Positions 55,538-64,000 of a DNA stretch of 64,000 nucleotides are shown one piece after another. The stretch lies in NCBI GenBank assembly GCA_051252415.1, contig JBPOGA010000009.1:57683-121682 (forward strand). Reading direction: 5' to 3'. Source of the stretch: JBPOFY01 sp051252415. GTDB taxonomy: Bacteria > Verrucomicrobiota > Verrucomicrobiia > Opitutales > Coraliomargaritaceae. Under the pieces are notes generated by a model. That model was not told the origin of the DNA, did no database searches, and was given only the letters and a program-made list of their open reading frames with translations. Both the position numbers and the translations under genes were made by a program. The first letter of the stretch is position 1. The number at the start of each line of letters is the position of its first letter.

Positions 55538-56344
55538 TTATGAGGCTTCTGACGCGGATTGATGGTTAATCTCTAAATCGATGATCACAGGACAATGATC
55601 ACTCACATAGGCGCGGAGCACTCGGCAGCGGCGCACTTTGTAGCTCGGCGGCACAAAGATAAAGTCGAGCCCATGGATCGGATAATATGAAGGAAAGGTG
55701 CGGCCACCTTCTGGATACAACTGATACTCACAGTGATTCGTAAGATACTGAAACAAATGGCGCACGGCATCATTTGGCTTACGGTCGCGGCTATTGAAGT
55801 CGCCACAGATGATCGGCGAAAAGTAGTCTTCCATCCCCTTCTCATTATGGCGCTCGTCTAAATATTCAATCAAGCGCTCCACTTGCTCAATCCGACGCGC
55901 TCGGGACTTAAAATCGAGGTGCAGGTTCACCACTGGCAAATGCCCATTAGGCAAGGTGTGCTCAGTATAGAGAAAGCCTTTCTCGCCAAGTGTGGCATTC
56001 CCGAATGCTTGGTTATCTGAATGCTCAATTGGAAACTTAGAAAGCACCCCGTTGCCATACGCCAAAGGTAAGCGCCCTGCTCTACGCGTATTAATCCCCA
56101 TTTGACCGTGTGGATAGTCCGCAGCGCCTCGAAGATACTCGAGCAAATGAATACGCTTATTCCAATGCGAATCCTCATCGACCTCTTGCAAGGCAACGAT
56201 GTCGGAATTGGCACGACGAAGTAAATGCGCGATTCGATTTAAACTACGCTCGATCCCTTTCGCATTATGAAAACCTTGATAGGTAGAAAGTCCGCGACCA
56301 TGCGCTATGTTTAGCGTCATGAGGCGGAATTTCGTAATGGACAT
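55538..56344 (-). CDS. endonuclease/exonuclease/phosphatase-family protein
   Basis: 268 residues, no signal peptide. Motifs are LMTLNIAHGRG, IVALQEVDEDS, VNLHLDFKS, IICGDFNSRDRKPND and a C-terminal VSDHCPVIIDLEI. The set gives the metal ligands and catalytic His of the Mg-dependent family. Substrate unknown; the fold also includes sphingomyelinases and inositol phosphatases. It is cytoplasmic, unlike the secreted relative at 6720-7667. Confidence 0.85.
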   Translation of the reverse strand: MSITKFRLMTLNIAHGRGLSTYQGFHNAKGIERSLNRIAHLLRRANSDIVALQEVDEDSHWNKRIHLLEYLRGAADYPHGQMGINTRRAGRLPLAYGNGVLSKFPIEHSDNQAFGNATLGEKGFLYTEHTLPNGHLPVVNLHLDFKSRARRIEQVERLIEYLDERHNEKGMEDYFSPIICGDFNSRDRKPNDAVRHLFQYLTNHCEYQLYPEGGRTFPSYYPIHGLDFIFVPPSYKVRRCRVLRAYVSDHCPVIIDLEINHQSASEAS

Positions 56345-56362
56345 GGTCCGAGCGAGTTTAAA

Positions 56363-57136
56363 TTAGACGTTTCCTTCTTTTACCGTCTTGGCGTAGTTTG
56401 CAACCGACTTGAATAATGCATCCGCGAAGGCTGCGATTGTAACGAGGACCAACTGTAATTCCGTATCTGTGAACTCAATGGTTTCGTCCAACTTGAAGAC
56501 GATTTTCTGATCAACTAATTTGCCCTGCGGCTTGCTTTGACCGTCAACCACACTGCTAATTTCGACCGCTTTCAATTCGAGCACCAATTCGCCAGACTCA
56601 TCCAACTGTGGTTCCTTCACCACACCACCTTGCTGCATGAGCGCCTGCATCATGAAGCCAAGGGATGTAATAGTGTCTTCGAGCTCACACATAATACCGA
56701 AATTCTTTTCAAGAAGGTTGAATTTCTCATCCAATTGAGCTGGCACGAAAGCTTGTTGTAATTCCTGAGCCATTTTCTGGGACTCTGGAGAAACTTGAGG
56801 GCTTGCATTGGTTGACTTAACCAGCGCGAGAAAGAAATGCGCGTTATTCATACCAGTCACAGCAAGATTCAAACAGTCACCGGTCACTTGGCGCACTAGC
56901 AAATCACGCGCATAGGCCTGCATCTGCTCGAAGTTTTGATGACGTGGCGCAGCTGGCATGATACGTGGCGCATTGATCTTCTGAACGTAAGTCTCTTCAT
57001 TCACGCTTTCACGTGCTGCCAAGTTGAAAGCAAGCATGTCGAAGTGGCGCTGTAGCCCGTCCATGAATTGAGATGCGATCTGCTGCAAGTTAACCTCTTG
57101 TGGTTGTCCTTGGTTGGGTTGGTTATCCGCTGTCAT
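56363..57136 (-). CDS. hypothetical protein
   Basis: 257 residues with a Gln/Asn-rich start (QPNQGQPQEVNLQQIASQFMDGL). It then has largely helical segments, with a beta-rich stretch near 180-225 (ELVLELKAVEISS). It has no signal, no membrane helix and no catalytic motif I recognise. It may form oligomers. It is the first gene of the run down to hprK. Confidence 0.65.
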   Translation of the reverse strand: MTADNQPNQGQPQEVNLQQIASQFMDGLQRHFDMLAFNLAARESVNEETYVQKINAPRIMPAAPRHQNFEQMQAYARDLLVRQVTGDCLNLAVTGMNNAHFFLALVKSTNASPQVSPESQKMAQELQQAFVPAQLDEKFNLLEKNFGIMCELEDTITSLGFMMQALMQQGGVVKEPQLDESGELVLELKAVEISSVVDGQSKPQGKLVDQKIVFKLDETIEFTDTELQLVLVTIAAFADALFKSVANYAKTVKEGNV

Positions 57137-57289
57137 ATTAAATGTAGTTAAAAGTTAAAATTAAAAGCTACGAAGCAAAGCGCTTTTTCCAAGTCGGACA
57201 ACCACGGATTCTCCAGATTGCAAAAAACTAGTGCCTTTTCCTCGTGTATAAACATTGGCCTTAGATGAAACTTACTTCAAGATGCAAAC

Positions 57290-58750
57290 ATGTGGAAATG
57301 GTTACAGACTTGGTTGATCGGACCATTTACATCTTCGATTGAGGCAGTAGCCGCCTTTATGTTCACGAACTTCATCGCGATCACAGGCTTTCTACTCGCG
57401 CTCCTAATCATCCGGCGGGCTTTCCTAGAAAAACGGAATCCGGGTAATTTCTTTGCCTGGCTATTCGTGGTGCTCTTTTCACCACTGATTGGCGTGCCGC
57501 TCTACTTCATGTTTGGAGGCCGTAAAAGTCGGAAAAATACACGTATCAAACTCGAGGTCACGAGAGAGGCTGAGGATCTAATAGATGACCGCGAAGGCAG
57601 CGCCTGCTCGGCCAATATCTTTGCCTGCGAAGGCCGAGGCATGGTCACAGTGGGTAATCACATGGAGCTCTTGGCCGATGGCGAAATTGCGTTTTATCGT
57701 TTATGCAAAGAAATCAAACAGGCAGAGCAAAGTATCCACATTGCAACCTATATTCTACGTAACGACGAAACTGGCAAAACAGTCGTCGACTTACTGGAAC
57801 AGCGCGCCAATGAAGGCGTTAAAGTCCGCTTACTACTCGATTCTCTTGGCTCTTGGAATCAAACGCGGCTGGCACGTCTAAGGATACGAGCGGCTGGTGG
57901 AGAAGTGGCCATGTTCATGCCAGTGCTCCCCTTTCAAACGCAGAGTTCGGCAAATCTACGCAACCACCGCAAAATCGCAATCTTCGACAATTACCGTGCC
58001 ATTATCGGCGGGCAAAACATCGACTCGCGCTTTCTTGGTGCAGGACCCGACCTCGACCGCTTTGCGGATTTCAGTGTGGTCACACAAGGTCCAGCCGTCA
58101 CCCACCTCAACAGAACTTTCATCGCCGACTGGGCGTTCGCCTCTAAGCAAGCTCCATCGAATTTTAAAGCTCAACTCCAATTCCGGCCCGAAGAAGCTGG
58201 CAATAGCACAATTGAAATTATTGCCAGTGGACCCGACGTGAAAAACGATCCGCTCTGGGAGCAAATCTTGCGCATCATTCAAGAGTTTAAACAACGACTG
58301 ACGATTATCACACCCTACTTCATCCCAGACGAAGTCCTATTTCGCTCTCTAATCGTCAAAGCACACACAGGTCGACATATTCGCTTAATTCTACCGCTCC
58401 ATTCGAATCAACGACTCGCCGACATCGCGCGGCATCACTACGTTCGTGAGCTTCGCGAGGCAGGCGTCGAGATACTCTTTTATACACCACGCATGCTCCA
58501 CGCAAAAATGATCTTAGCCGACAATCAAGTGGCGATGATTGGCTCTGCAAACATCGATATGCGCTCCCTCTTCGTGAACTATGAGATTGCACAGCTTCAT
58601 TACTCACAAAGAGACATCGAGCAGCTCACGCAATGGGCTGACAATATCATGAAGGACTGCATCAGTTATGATGATGCACTTAAGGCAGCAAACTTCATGC
58701 CTCACAAATACGTGCAGGGCCTGGTGCACTTGATCGCACCACTGCTTTAG
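57290..58750 (+). CDS. cls: cardiolipin synthase (PLD family)
   Basis: 486 residues. Two N-terminal membrane helices (22-45 and 52-75) anchor the enzyme. Two HKD motifs, near His225 (NHRKIAIFDNYRAIIGGQN) and near His404 (LHAKMILADNQVAMIGSANID), join two phosphatidylglycerols to cardiolipin. Length and order match ClsA-type enzymes. Confidence 0.92.
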   Translation: MWKWLQTWLIGPFTSSIEAVAAFMFTNFIAITGFLLALLIIRRAFLEKRNPGNFFAWLFVVLFSPLIGVPLYFMFGGRKSRKNTRIKLEVTREAEDLIDDREGSACSANIFACEGRGMVTVGNHMELLADGEIAFYRLCKEIKQAEQSIHIATYILRNDETGKTVVDLLEQRANEGVKVRLLLDSLGSWNQTRLARLRIRAAGGEVAMFMPVLPFQTQSSANLRNHRKIAIFDNYRAIIGGQNIDSRFLGAGPDLDRFADFSVVTQGPAVTHLNRTFIADWAFASKQAPSNFKAQLQFRPEEAGNSTIEIIASGPDVKNDPLWEQILRIIQEFKQRLTIITPYFIPDEVLFRSLIVKAHTGRHIRLILPLHSNQRLADIARHHYVRELREAGVEILFYTPRMLHAKMILADNQVAMIGSANIDMRSLFVNYEIAQLHYSQRDIEQLTQWADNIMKDCISYDDALKAANFMPHKYVQGLVHLIAPLL

Positions 58751-58826
58751 TGACCTAAGTCGTAGGGCTTTCGCTTGCGGAATGCCGTCTTCGGAATGCT
58801 ATATTGTATCGAAGCAGGATTCAGGA

Positions 58827-58842
58827 GGGAGGCGCGCCTCCC
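58827..58842. repeat. perfect 16-bp palindrome
   Basis: GGGAGGCGCGCCTCCC in the 438-bp convergent gap between cls and the recombinase. The gap also contains the terminal-inverted-repeat element below and shows no gene. Confidence 0.6.
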
Positions 58843-59009
58843 AAGGAAAGTGCCTCAAGGGCATTCACTGGAGGGGCGTGTTTCACACGTCCGCCGTTTG
58901 TCGAGCACACTGAAATACAAATCAACTGACGGAGGAAATCTTTGCGTCACTGATAAACCATGAATGCACACTCAACCGGACGAAGCACCTCCGTTGAAGC
59001 ATCGCGCAA

Positions 59010-59150
59010 GGAAACCGTCTCAAAATTGCGAGAACTATTCTATTGGAGCGTCGGGCTCCGTCCCGACATTGCGTCAGAGTCAGCCTTACGACGGTTAGAT
59101 GTCCGGACGGAGCCGGACGCTCCCATTTATTGAATTTTGAGACAGTTTCC
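59010..59150. mobile_element. 141-bp element with 18-bp terminal inverted repeats, copy 1
   Basis: Terminal GGAAACCGTCTCAAAATT (59010-59027) matches AATTTTGAGACAGTTTCC (59133-59150) with one mismatch. Inside, an imperfect inner inverted repeat begins GGAGCGTCGGGCTCCGT (59045) and ends GGACGCTCC (59123). No coding capacity. The same organisation and most of the sequence recur at 62427-62568, so it is a MITE-like dispersed element. No target-site duplication could be seen clearly. Confidence 0.65.
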
Positions 59151-59188
59151 AAGCGCGAGCCCTACAGATTGCATACTCACGATTCATT

Positions 59189-60121
59189 CTACTGATCCTT
59201 CGATCTCGGGTGATACAGTGCATGCTCATCTGCGAGGCGCGCGGCTTGCACCGAAGTATAAATCTGTGTGGTCGATATATCCGAATGCCCGAGCATTTCC
59301 TGAATCGCCCGCAAGTCTGCGCCACCTTCAAGCAAATGCGTCGCAAACGAATGACGTAACAAGTGCGGCTTAATCGGTTTTTTAATACCTGCCCGCAGCG
59401 CATGCTCTTTAATCAGCACCCAGACCATCTTTCGTGAAATGGCACGTCCTTGCTGGCTTAAGAACAACTCACTGCCCGTCTTTGCCTTGATAAACTGCGG
59501 ACGCGCCGATGCCATGTAATCTTGCACCGCCTTGATCGCTGCACTTCCAATGGGTGCAATGCGCTCCTTTGAGCCCTTGCCAAATACGCGAACATAGCCC
59601 TCATCTAAATTGATATTCTGCAATAGGATACCGCACAACTCGGACACGCGTAGCCCACTACTATAAAACAACTCCAACATCGCACGATCCCTCAAGCCAT
59701 GTGGTGTCGTCATCGAAGGTGCATTCAACAAGCGTTCAACTTCTTCTCTTGTCAGCACTTCTGGCAACTTGCGTGCCAGCTTTGGTGAGCCTAAAAGTTC
59801 AGTAAAATCATCCGCCCGCAGATTCTCCCGCACCAAGTGCTTTGCAAACATCCTCAACGCGGATAACTTCCGAGCCTGACTCGTGCGTGCATAATCTTGA
59901 CGACTCAACTCCGCCGTCCAAGCGCTTACGGCAACTTCGTTGACAGCTTGCCAATTGGGAACACCTCCAGATCCCATATACAACGCGCACTGCACCAGAT
60001 CGCTGGCATACGATGCAATCGTATTTTTCGAAAGACCACGCTCCAACTCCAACCAACCAAGAAAGCTTTCCACCGGTTCGGCAAAAGCTTCAGGGATTTT
60101 ATCGAGCGGATCAGTTGGCAT
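59189..60121 (-). CDS. XerD-type tyrosine recombinase
   Basis: 310 residues from the ATG at 60121. An N-terminal SAM-like domain (FLGWLELERGLSKNTIASYASDL) and a catalytic domain with SGLRVSELC (Arg), HLLRHSFATHLLEGG (His and Arg), LGHSDISTTQIYTSV (His, and the nucleophilic Tyr). It resembles chromosome-dimer resolution XerD/XerC in length. Another in-frame start at 60151 is less likely. No partner xer gene is in the window. Confidence 0.85.
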   Translation of the reverse strand: MPTDPLDKIPEAFAEPVESFLGWLELERGLSKNTIASYASDLVQCALYMGSGGVPNWQAVNEVAVSAWTAELSRQDYARTSQARKLSALRMFAKHLVRENLRADDFTELLGSPKLARKLPEVLTREEVERLLNAPSMTTPHGLRDRAMLELFYSSGLRVSELCGILLQNINLDEGYVRVFGKGSKERIAPIGSAAIKAVQDYMASARPQFIKAKTGSELFLSQQGRAISRKMVWVLIKEHALRAGIKKPIKPHLLRHSFATHLLEGGADLRAIQEMLGHSDISTTQIYTSVQAARLADEHALYHPRSKDQ

Positions 60122-60594
60122 TAGACAGCACATTGAACTCCGAACGCTCAAGATCCAACATCGAATTCAAAGAACGTGGCGTGCACGCTTGCGTGCGCCT
60201 ACATTTGCCGAGTGCCTCTGAGACGCACGCGAGCAAGGAGACTGCATCAAAAAATAAAAATATAACGATTTTCGAAGTCATACTCTTAACTTTAATCCCT
60301 GTATCGCAGGGCTTCAGCTTCTCTTGAATCATGAGCCTACCGAATGGCGCGAATTCATCAAAATGGTAGCAGCGCGTGTCCCTACGCGCCATCACAGCGT
60401 GGCAAAGCCATCGTCAAAGACCGGCTCAGGTGTATGGCGGTCGGGACGTCCGCCACTACCTATGATCAATCCAAGGCTTCAAACAAGCGTCTAGATTATG
60501 ATTAAGATTAAGAAAGCTTATCCTAGCCACACCACTCTCCCACCAACAACTTCTTGCCAGCGCCGAACAAGCACTCACACTAAGCGCTTTAGAA
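60122..60594. other. gene-free divergent gap with repeats
   Basis: 473 bp between the recombinase and argA. It contains an inverted repeat GGTAGCAGCGCGTGTCCC (from 60365) with ...GGGACGTCCGCCACTACC (to 60460), of the same family as 25682-25808. Fragments related to the 51216 element lie near 60130-60160. I see no credible gene; a 94-codon minus frame there is built from repeat sequence. Confidence 0.5.
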
Positions 60595-61908
60595 ATGACA
60601 AATAACAGCGCAGGCGAAAGCATCATCAAACCAACCGACTTAAGAGGCATCTTGAAGTATGTCCCGATGTTCCGGGATCAAATCTTTGTAATTGCCCTAG
60701 ACGGGAGCTTAGTCGCTCAAGAGCACTTCGAAAATGTGCTGCTTGATATCGCAGTGCTACGCTCGCTCAATATTAAGATCGTGCTGGTGCATGGCGCGGG
60801 GCAACAACTCCACGCACTTGCCGAAAAACGTAATATTAAGATTACCAATCCGCACGGTGAAGAAGGCGCCACAGATAACGAAACACTTGAGCTCGCCACA
60901 GAGGCTTCGGCCAAAGTGACACTGACGATCATGCAAGGCCTCAGTCGGAATGGATTGCGTTGCGCCACATGCAACGGCGTGCGCAGCACCGAAGTCGGCA
61001 TTGTCAAAGGCATCGACCAACTCAAGAGCGGCAAAGTCGACAAGCTCGACATCACCCTTTTCAATCAACTCCTCGATTCAAACACAATCCCGGTGGCCAC
61101 ACCGATTGCATTTAATCGGGATGGTGCCTCCTTGCGTCTCAACTCCGACCACCTGGCCGCCGAGCTCGCATCGAAACTCAACGCATCGAAGTTGATCTAC
61201 ATGACGACTCAAGATGGCTTGATCATTGATGGCCTGCCATTGACGAATCTCCCAGTCGGCGATCTCGAAGACTTCCTAGAGGAGCAAAGCGATAAGATAC
61301 CTGAGCGCTTACTCAGTAAAGTGCAACACGCCGTCAGAGCGATTCATGCTGGCACACCACGCGCCCATATACTCGACGGACGGCTGTTTGGCGCCCTACT
61401 TAATGAGATTTTCGACAAGGTCGGTATCGGCACGATGGTTTACAGTAACGACTATCAATCCATCCGCCCAGCAATCAAAGAAGACGCCTACGCAATTTAC
61501 AATATCACTCGAAACGGTGTGCGCTCCGCGACATTGCGTGATCGTTCACAAGCTTCCATCGAAGCAGAAATTGAAGACTTCCTCGTTTACGAAATCGACG
61601 GCAGCATTGTCGCCTGTGTCAACCTACACAGTTATGATGATGGCAAGGTCCTTGAGGTCGGCAGTGTTTACGTGCAACCCTTTTATCAAAACAAAGGCGT
61701 CGGCCGCAAGATGGTAGAATATGCCTGCTCCGAAGCCATACGCCGCAAAGCCCATCGAGTCATTGCGCTCACCACGCAGACCTCCAACTTCTTTGTAAAA
61801 GTCTGCGATTTCAGTGAAGGCAGCGTCGAAGACTTACCAGATCAACGCCGCGAAGAATACATAGCCAACGGTCGTAACTCAAAGATACTGTATAAAGACT
61901 TATCATAA
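60595..61908 (+). CDS. argA: amino-acid N-acetyltransferase (N-acetylglutamate synthase)
   Basis: 437 residues. Starts arginine synthesis by acetylating glutamate. An amino-acid-kinase fold fills 1-285 (VLVHGAGQQLHALAE, NGVRSTEVGIVKGI, RLNSDHLAAELASKL). A GNAT domain covers 295-437 (RPAIKEDAYAIYNI, VGSVYVQPFYQNKGVGRKMVEYA with the acetyl-CoA P-loop). Length and order match ArgA, not ArgB. A dispersed repeat follows the stop. Confidence 0.92.
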   Translation: MTNNSAGESIIKPTDLRGILKYVPMFRDQIFVIALDGSLVAQEHFENVLLDIAVLRSLNIKIVLVHGAGQQLHALAEKRNIKITNPHGEEGATDNETLELATEASAKVTLTIMQGLSRNGLRCATCNGVRSTEVGIVKGIDQLKSGKVDKLDITLFNQLLDSNTIPVATPIAFNRDGASLRLNSDHLAAELASKLNASKLIYMTTQDGLIIDGLPLTNLPVGDLEDFLEEQSDKIPERLLSKVQHAVRAIHAGTPRAHILDGRLFGALLNEIFDKVGIGTMVYSNDYQSIRPAIKEDAYAIYNITRNGVRSATLRDRSQASIEAEIEDFLVYEIDGSIVACVNLHSYDDGKVLEVGSVYVQPFYQNKGVGRKMVEYACSEAIRRKAHRVIALTTQTSNFFVKVCDFSEGSVEDLPDQRREEYIANGRNSKILYKDLS

Positions 61909-61989
61909 GTAGTTAGGTTGGCTTTAGCCGCCTAACACAGAATCAACCGCATGCCAAATTTGTCGGGCGGCTAAAGCCAACCCGACTAC
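61909..61989. repeat. second copy of the 25853-type inverted repeat
   Basis: Left arm GTAGTTAGGTTGGCTTTAGC... (61909-61937) and right arm 61961-61989. The right arm is a 29-bp exact match to 25909-25937; the left arm has diverged from the perfect copy at a few positions. It begins 1 bp past the argA stop. Confidence 0.75.
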
Positions 61990-62006
61990 GCCAGAACAGA
62001 TACCAA

Positions 62007-62336
62007 ATGAATCTCTATCACACGACCGATGCCAATGGCATCACTGAGATCAATCCGTGTGAGACGCGCATGAGCGAACTCATCGATGAACTCGACGACA
62101 TCAATCCAGATGAAGTCGATCACCCCGATGTCTCACTCATTCACGATACCAGTGGCTGGATGATTACCCTCTACCCCAAAGGCATAGTAAGTCTCGAAAA
62201 CTTCGAAGACGCCGACGAAGTGCCACGCCACATGAAAGCAATCAACCGCAAGAAGGCCCTCAAACTCTGGATGGAACTCGCTCAAGGAGATATTGAATCG
62301 GTCACCAGTCACCCCTGGACGGTGCATAGCAGCTAG
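62007..62336 (+). CDS. hypothetical protein
   Basis: 109 residues, acidic. Sequence such as MNLYHTTDANGITEIN, DDINPDEVDHPDVSLIHD and SGWMITLYPKGIVSLENFE predicts a small alpha/beta domain. No family recognised. It follows argA and the repeat; the start is the first ATG after the repeat. Confidence 0.65.
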   Translation: MNLYHTTDANGITEINPCETRMSELIDELDDINPDEVDHPDVSLIHDTSGWMITLYPKGIVSLENFEDADEVPRHMKAINRKKALKLWMELAQGDIESVTSHPWTVHSS

Positions 62337-62426
62337 CCAGCCTGAGAACAAATCGTAGGGCTCGCGCTTGCGCGACGCTAGACAACACTGAAACGACCAG
62401 AACTACCACACGGCCGCGCTTCGCCA

Positions 62427-62568
62427 GGAAACTGTCTCAAAATTTCGAAAAATATCCTTTTGGAGCGTCGGGCTCCGTCCCGACATTGTGTTAGAGTTAG
62501 CTGCATTAACGGTTTGGTGTCCGGACGGAGCCGGACGCTCCCATGGATTGAATTTTGAGACAGTCTCC
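62427..62568. mobile_element. 142-bp element with terminal inverted repeats, copy 2
   Basis: GGAAACTGTCTCAAAATT (62427-62444) and AATTTTGAGACAGTCTCC (62551-62568). The inner inverted repeat (GGAGCGTCGGGCTCCGT ... CGGACGCTCC) matches copy 1 closely; the central loop is diverged. It lies in the convergent gap before the 62599 gene. Confidence 0.65.
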
Positions 62569-62598
62569 AAGCAAAGACCAATCCCTCAGACCTACGCC

Positions 62599-63684
62599 TC
62601 AAAATGCCTCGCCAGAAATGGTCTTCTGATTTCCACAGTGCTGACAATTCGGCAGCAAACTATGGCAAACCTTTCCACAGGATTCGCATTTTTCAAATAA
62701 GTCGGTTCCGCAGGATGGACAACAATAGCATTCATCTGTCGCAGCAGCGGTTGAATCAGCTGACAACACCGTCTTGTGCACTGTGCGCCGTGTCCAAAAT
62801 AAGAATTTTCGAGGGCCCGTTCTAATTGGGTAATCGCATACAGGACAAAGAAAACGCTCATAGGCCTGCTTGTATTGCTTCAGCAAGACCTCAACCTGTG
62901 GCTTCACTTGTCGGCGCATCAATCTCACAAAGCCCCAACCAACTAGCAATAAGAGCACAATCATTACGATATACTTAAAGTATCGCTCAGGGAAATTAGC
63001 CTGCAGCACCTCAAAGGTCTTCCAGTAGATCGCCAGCGCCGCCGCACGGTAAATCATGCGATAAATACTCTCCCGCTTCTTCACCCAAAGCACAGAGCAG
63101 ACAATCGTCAGCGGAATCAAAAATGCCAACTGGATCGTAGCGGTTTTCACCCGGTGATCGTGGAGCGCCTCGTAATACAGCTCTTCAACCGCTTTCCGTT
63201 CATCTTCAATACGCACTTCAAGCGCTCTGATTTCCTTCTTCAGTTCGAACCGCTCGTTGGTGGTCTTCAAATAGAGTTCAGCTGTTTGTTTAAACTCATC
63301 CTGTATCGCAATCACCTTATCCAAGGTCGCCAGCACCTGACCGAACTGTGCCTCAGAAATTAAGTCCTGCCCCTTACTCTTTAGATTAAACAGATTATCG
63401 ACCGTAATTTTCAAACTCTGCGAGGAGTCCTTAATAAAGCCCCGCTGTTGATTGATTAAATCATGCTGATGATCCAGATCCTTGAGCTTCGCCTGTTGCG
63501 ATTCAAGTGTCTCCTTCAAGGACTCATCGACACGCTCATCAAAAAAAGTCTGATGCTGCGGCCGATCCATCGCCCGAATATCGTCCAATAGAAAACTAGC
63601 TGACCAAAACACCAGCAGACCAAAAGCACCTGCAAGAAGTAGTAAGATACAACGCGTCCAAAAAGTCCCTTTTGCTTTTTTCAT
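62599..63684 (-). CDS. membrane protein with coiled coil and double zinc ribbon
   Basis: 361 residues. An N-terminal helix (CILLLLAGAFGLLVFWSASF) precedes a coiled coil over about 45-175, and two further helices follow near 180-260. The C-terminus has several CxxC pairs (LCPVCDYP, CYCCPSCG, CESCGKVC, CQHCG), a double zinc ribbon. No family identified; it may be a membrane scaffold. The start at 63684 lies at the first in-frame ATG of the coding pattern. Confidence 0.75.
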   Translation of the reverse strand: MKKAKGTFWTRCILLLLAGAFGLLVFWSASFLLDDIRAMDRPQHQTFFDERVDESLKETLESQQAKLKDLDHQHDLINQQRGFIKDSSQSLKITVDNLFNLKSKGQDLISEAQFGQVLATLDKVIAIQDEFKQTAELYLKTTNERFELKKEIRALEVRIEDERKAVEELYYEALHDHRVKTATIQLAFLIPLTIVCSVLWVKKRESIYRMIYRAAALAIYWKTFEVLQANFPERYFKYIVMIVLLLLVGWGFVRLMRRQVKPQVEVLLKQYKQAYERFLCPVCDYPIRTGPRKFLFWTRRTVHKTVLSADSTAAATDECYCCPSCGTDLFEKCESCGKVCHSLLPNCQHCGNQKTISGEAF

Positions 63685-63929
63685 CAGTTTCTCCCCTCTT
63701 TACGGTATTCAGATAATCGCGCTCATTTTCAAAATTCACGGCGTCGACGTGTATTGAATCTGCCCGTTTTCGCGGTCTAAGGCAATCGCAATGTCGTAAA
63801 GAGACACGACTGTATGTAACCGCAGGTCAATAAAGGCTCGCGTCAAGATAAAGCGCGGAAAGATCGAATATGCTGGCGAGAATGTCTTGCCAGCGCGGAA
63901 ACTTTTATCAACTTACGCTGTTATGGAAT

Positions 63930-64000
63930 GTGGGTGTAGCTCAGCTGGATAGTTTCGAGGAGCAAAGCGACGACAACCCCGATCTGCGAAGCAGAGTCGG
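63930..64000 (+). other. tRNA-5'-like fragment running into an open frame
   Basis: From 63930, GTGGGTG TA GCTC AGCTGG has the acceptor arm, T8-A9 and D-arm of a tRNA. The following bases do not make an anticodon arm. Instead the plus frame from the GTG at 63930 (VGVAQLDSFEEQSDDNPDLR) stays open to the window end. It may be a broken tRNA copy used as a leader for a downstream gene. The remaining gap 63685-63929 has no plus-strand gene. Confidence 0.4.

Noticed and set aside
60111..60395. 94-codon minus frame between xerD and argA
   Set aside because: It is composed of repeat-derived sequence and overlaps the recombinase start, so it is unlikely to be a gene.
62599..63684. Zinc-ribbon membrane protein as a complete mobile-element protein
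   Set aside because: It has no transposase or nuclease motif; only structural zinc ribbons and a coiled coil are seen.

Overview
The window is an ordinary, gene-dense chromosomal stretch of a Gram-negative bacterium. The gene set suggests a marine Verrucomicrobium of the Opitutae type (Coraliomargarita/Puniceicoccales-like). The reasons are a VPE-type PEP-CTERM-like sorting tail, a SUI1/YciH initiation factor, a ParE-type topoisomerase subunit, SufS/SufU and HprK next to LptB. Starts almost never have a Shine-Dalgarno motif, and many long hairpin repeats lie at gene 3' ends. The assignment is inference; there is no rRNA gene to test it. I see no CRISPR array, prophage or insertion sequence.

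Layout. 1-5.6 kb: the end of a polysaccharide chain-length protein, TopB, a C4 zinc-ribbon coiled-coil protein, a TPR protein and AccA. 5.9-10 kb (minus): an MBL hydrolase, a secreted endonuclease/phosphatase-fold protein, an Ste24-like M48 protease and a PEP-CTERM-like surface protein. 10.3-16.6 kb: ParE, RecR-YbaB, an FHA / cNMP-FHA / CBS signalling cluster and SUI1. 16.8-22.2 kb: the complete 2-oxoglutarate dehydrogenase operon (sucA-sucB-lpd). 22.4-30 kb: an inactive rhomboid with a zinc ribbon, SufU-SufS, GroEL-GroES and DnaK. 30.2-34.2 kb: a MarR regulator divergent from a giant MFS/acyltransferase/acyl-ligase fusion. 34.4-37.9 kb: two roadblock-like proteins, a degenerate NtrC-like protein and an Amt ammonium transporter. 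38-44.9 kb: UspA, GlgC, GlmS, LipB-LipA and PyrD. 45-51 kb: an acidic protein, an AI-2E family permease, RNase PH and HrpB. 51.4-57.1 kb (minus): DnaA, then HprK, LptB, RlmH, an endonuclease/phosphatase-fold protein and an unknown protein. 57.3-64 kb: cardiolipin synthase, XerD-like recombinase, ArgA, two uncharacterised proteins and a tRNA-like fragment at the right edge.

The genes are mainly core metabolism and information processing: lipoate synthesis (LipA/LipB) serves the lipoylated SucB, and SufS/SufU supply Fe-S clusters that LipA needs. The most unusual unit is 34.35-37.9 kb. There a sigma-54-like promoter sequence precedes two roadblock/LC7-like proteins, a protein resembling a sigma-54 activator without its ATPase motifs, and Amt with no adjacent GlnK. 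The second notable feature is several families of long inverted-repeat elements in the intergenic regions; two families have two full copies each.
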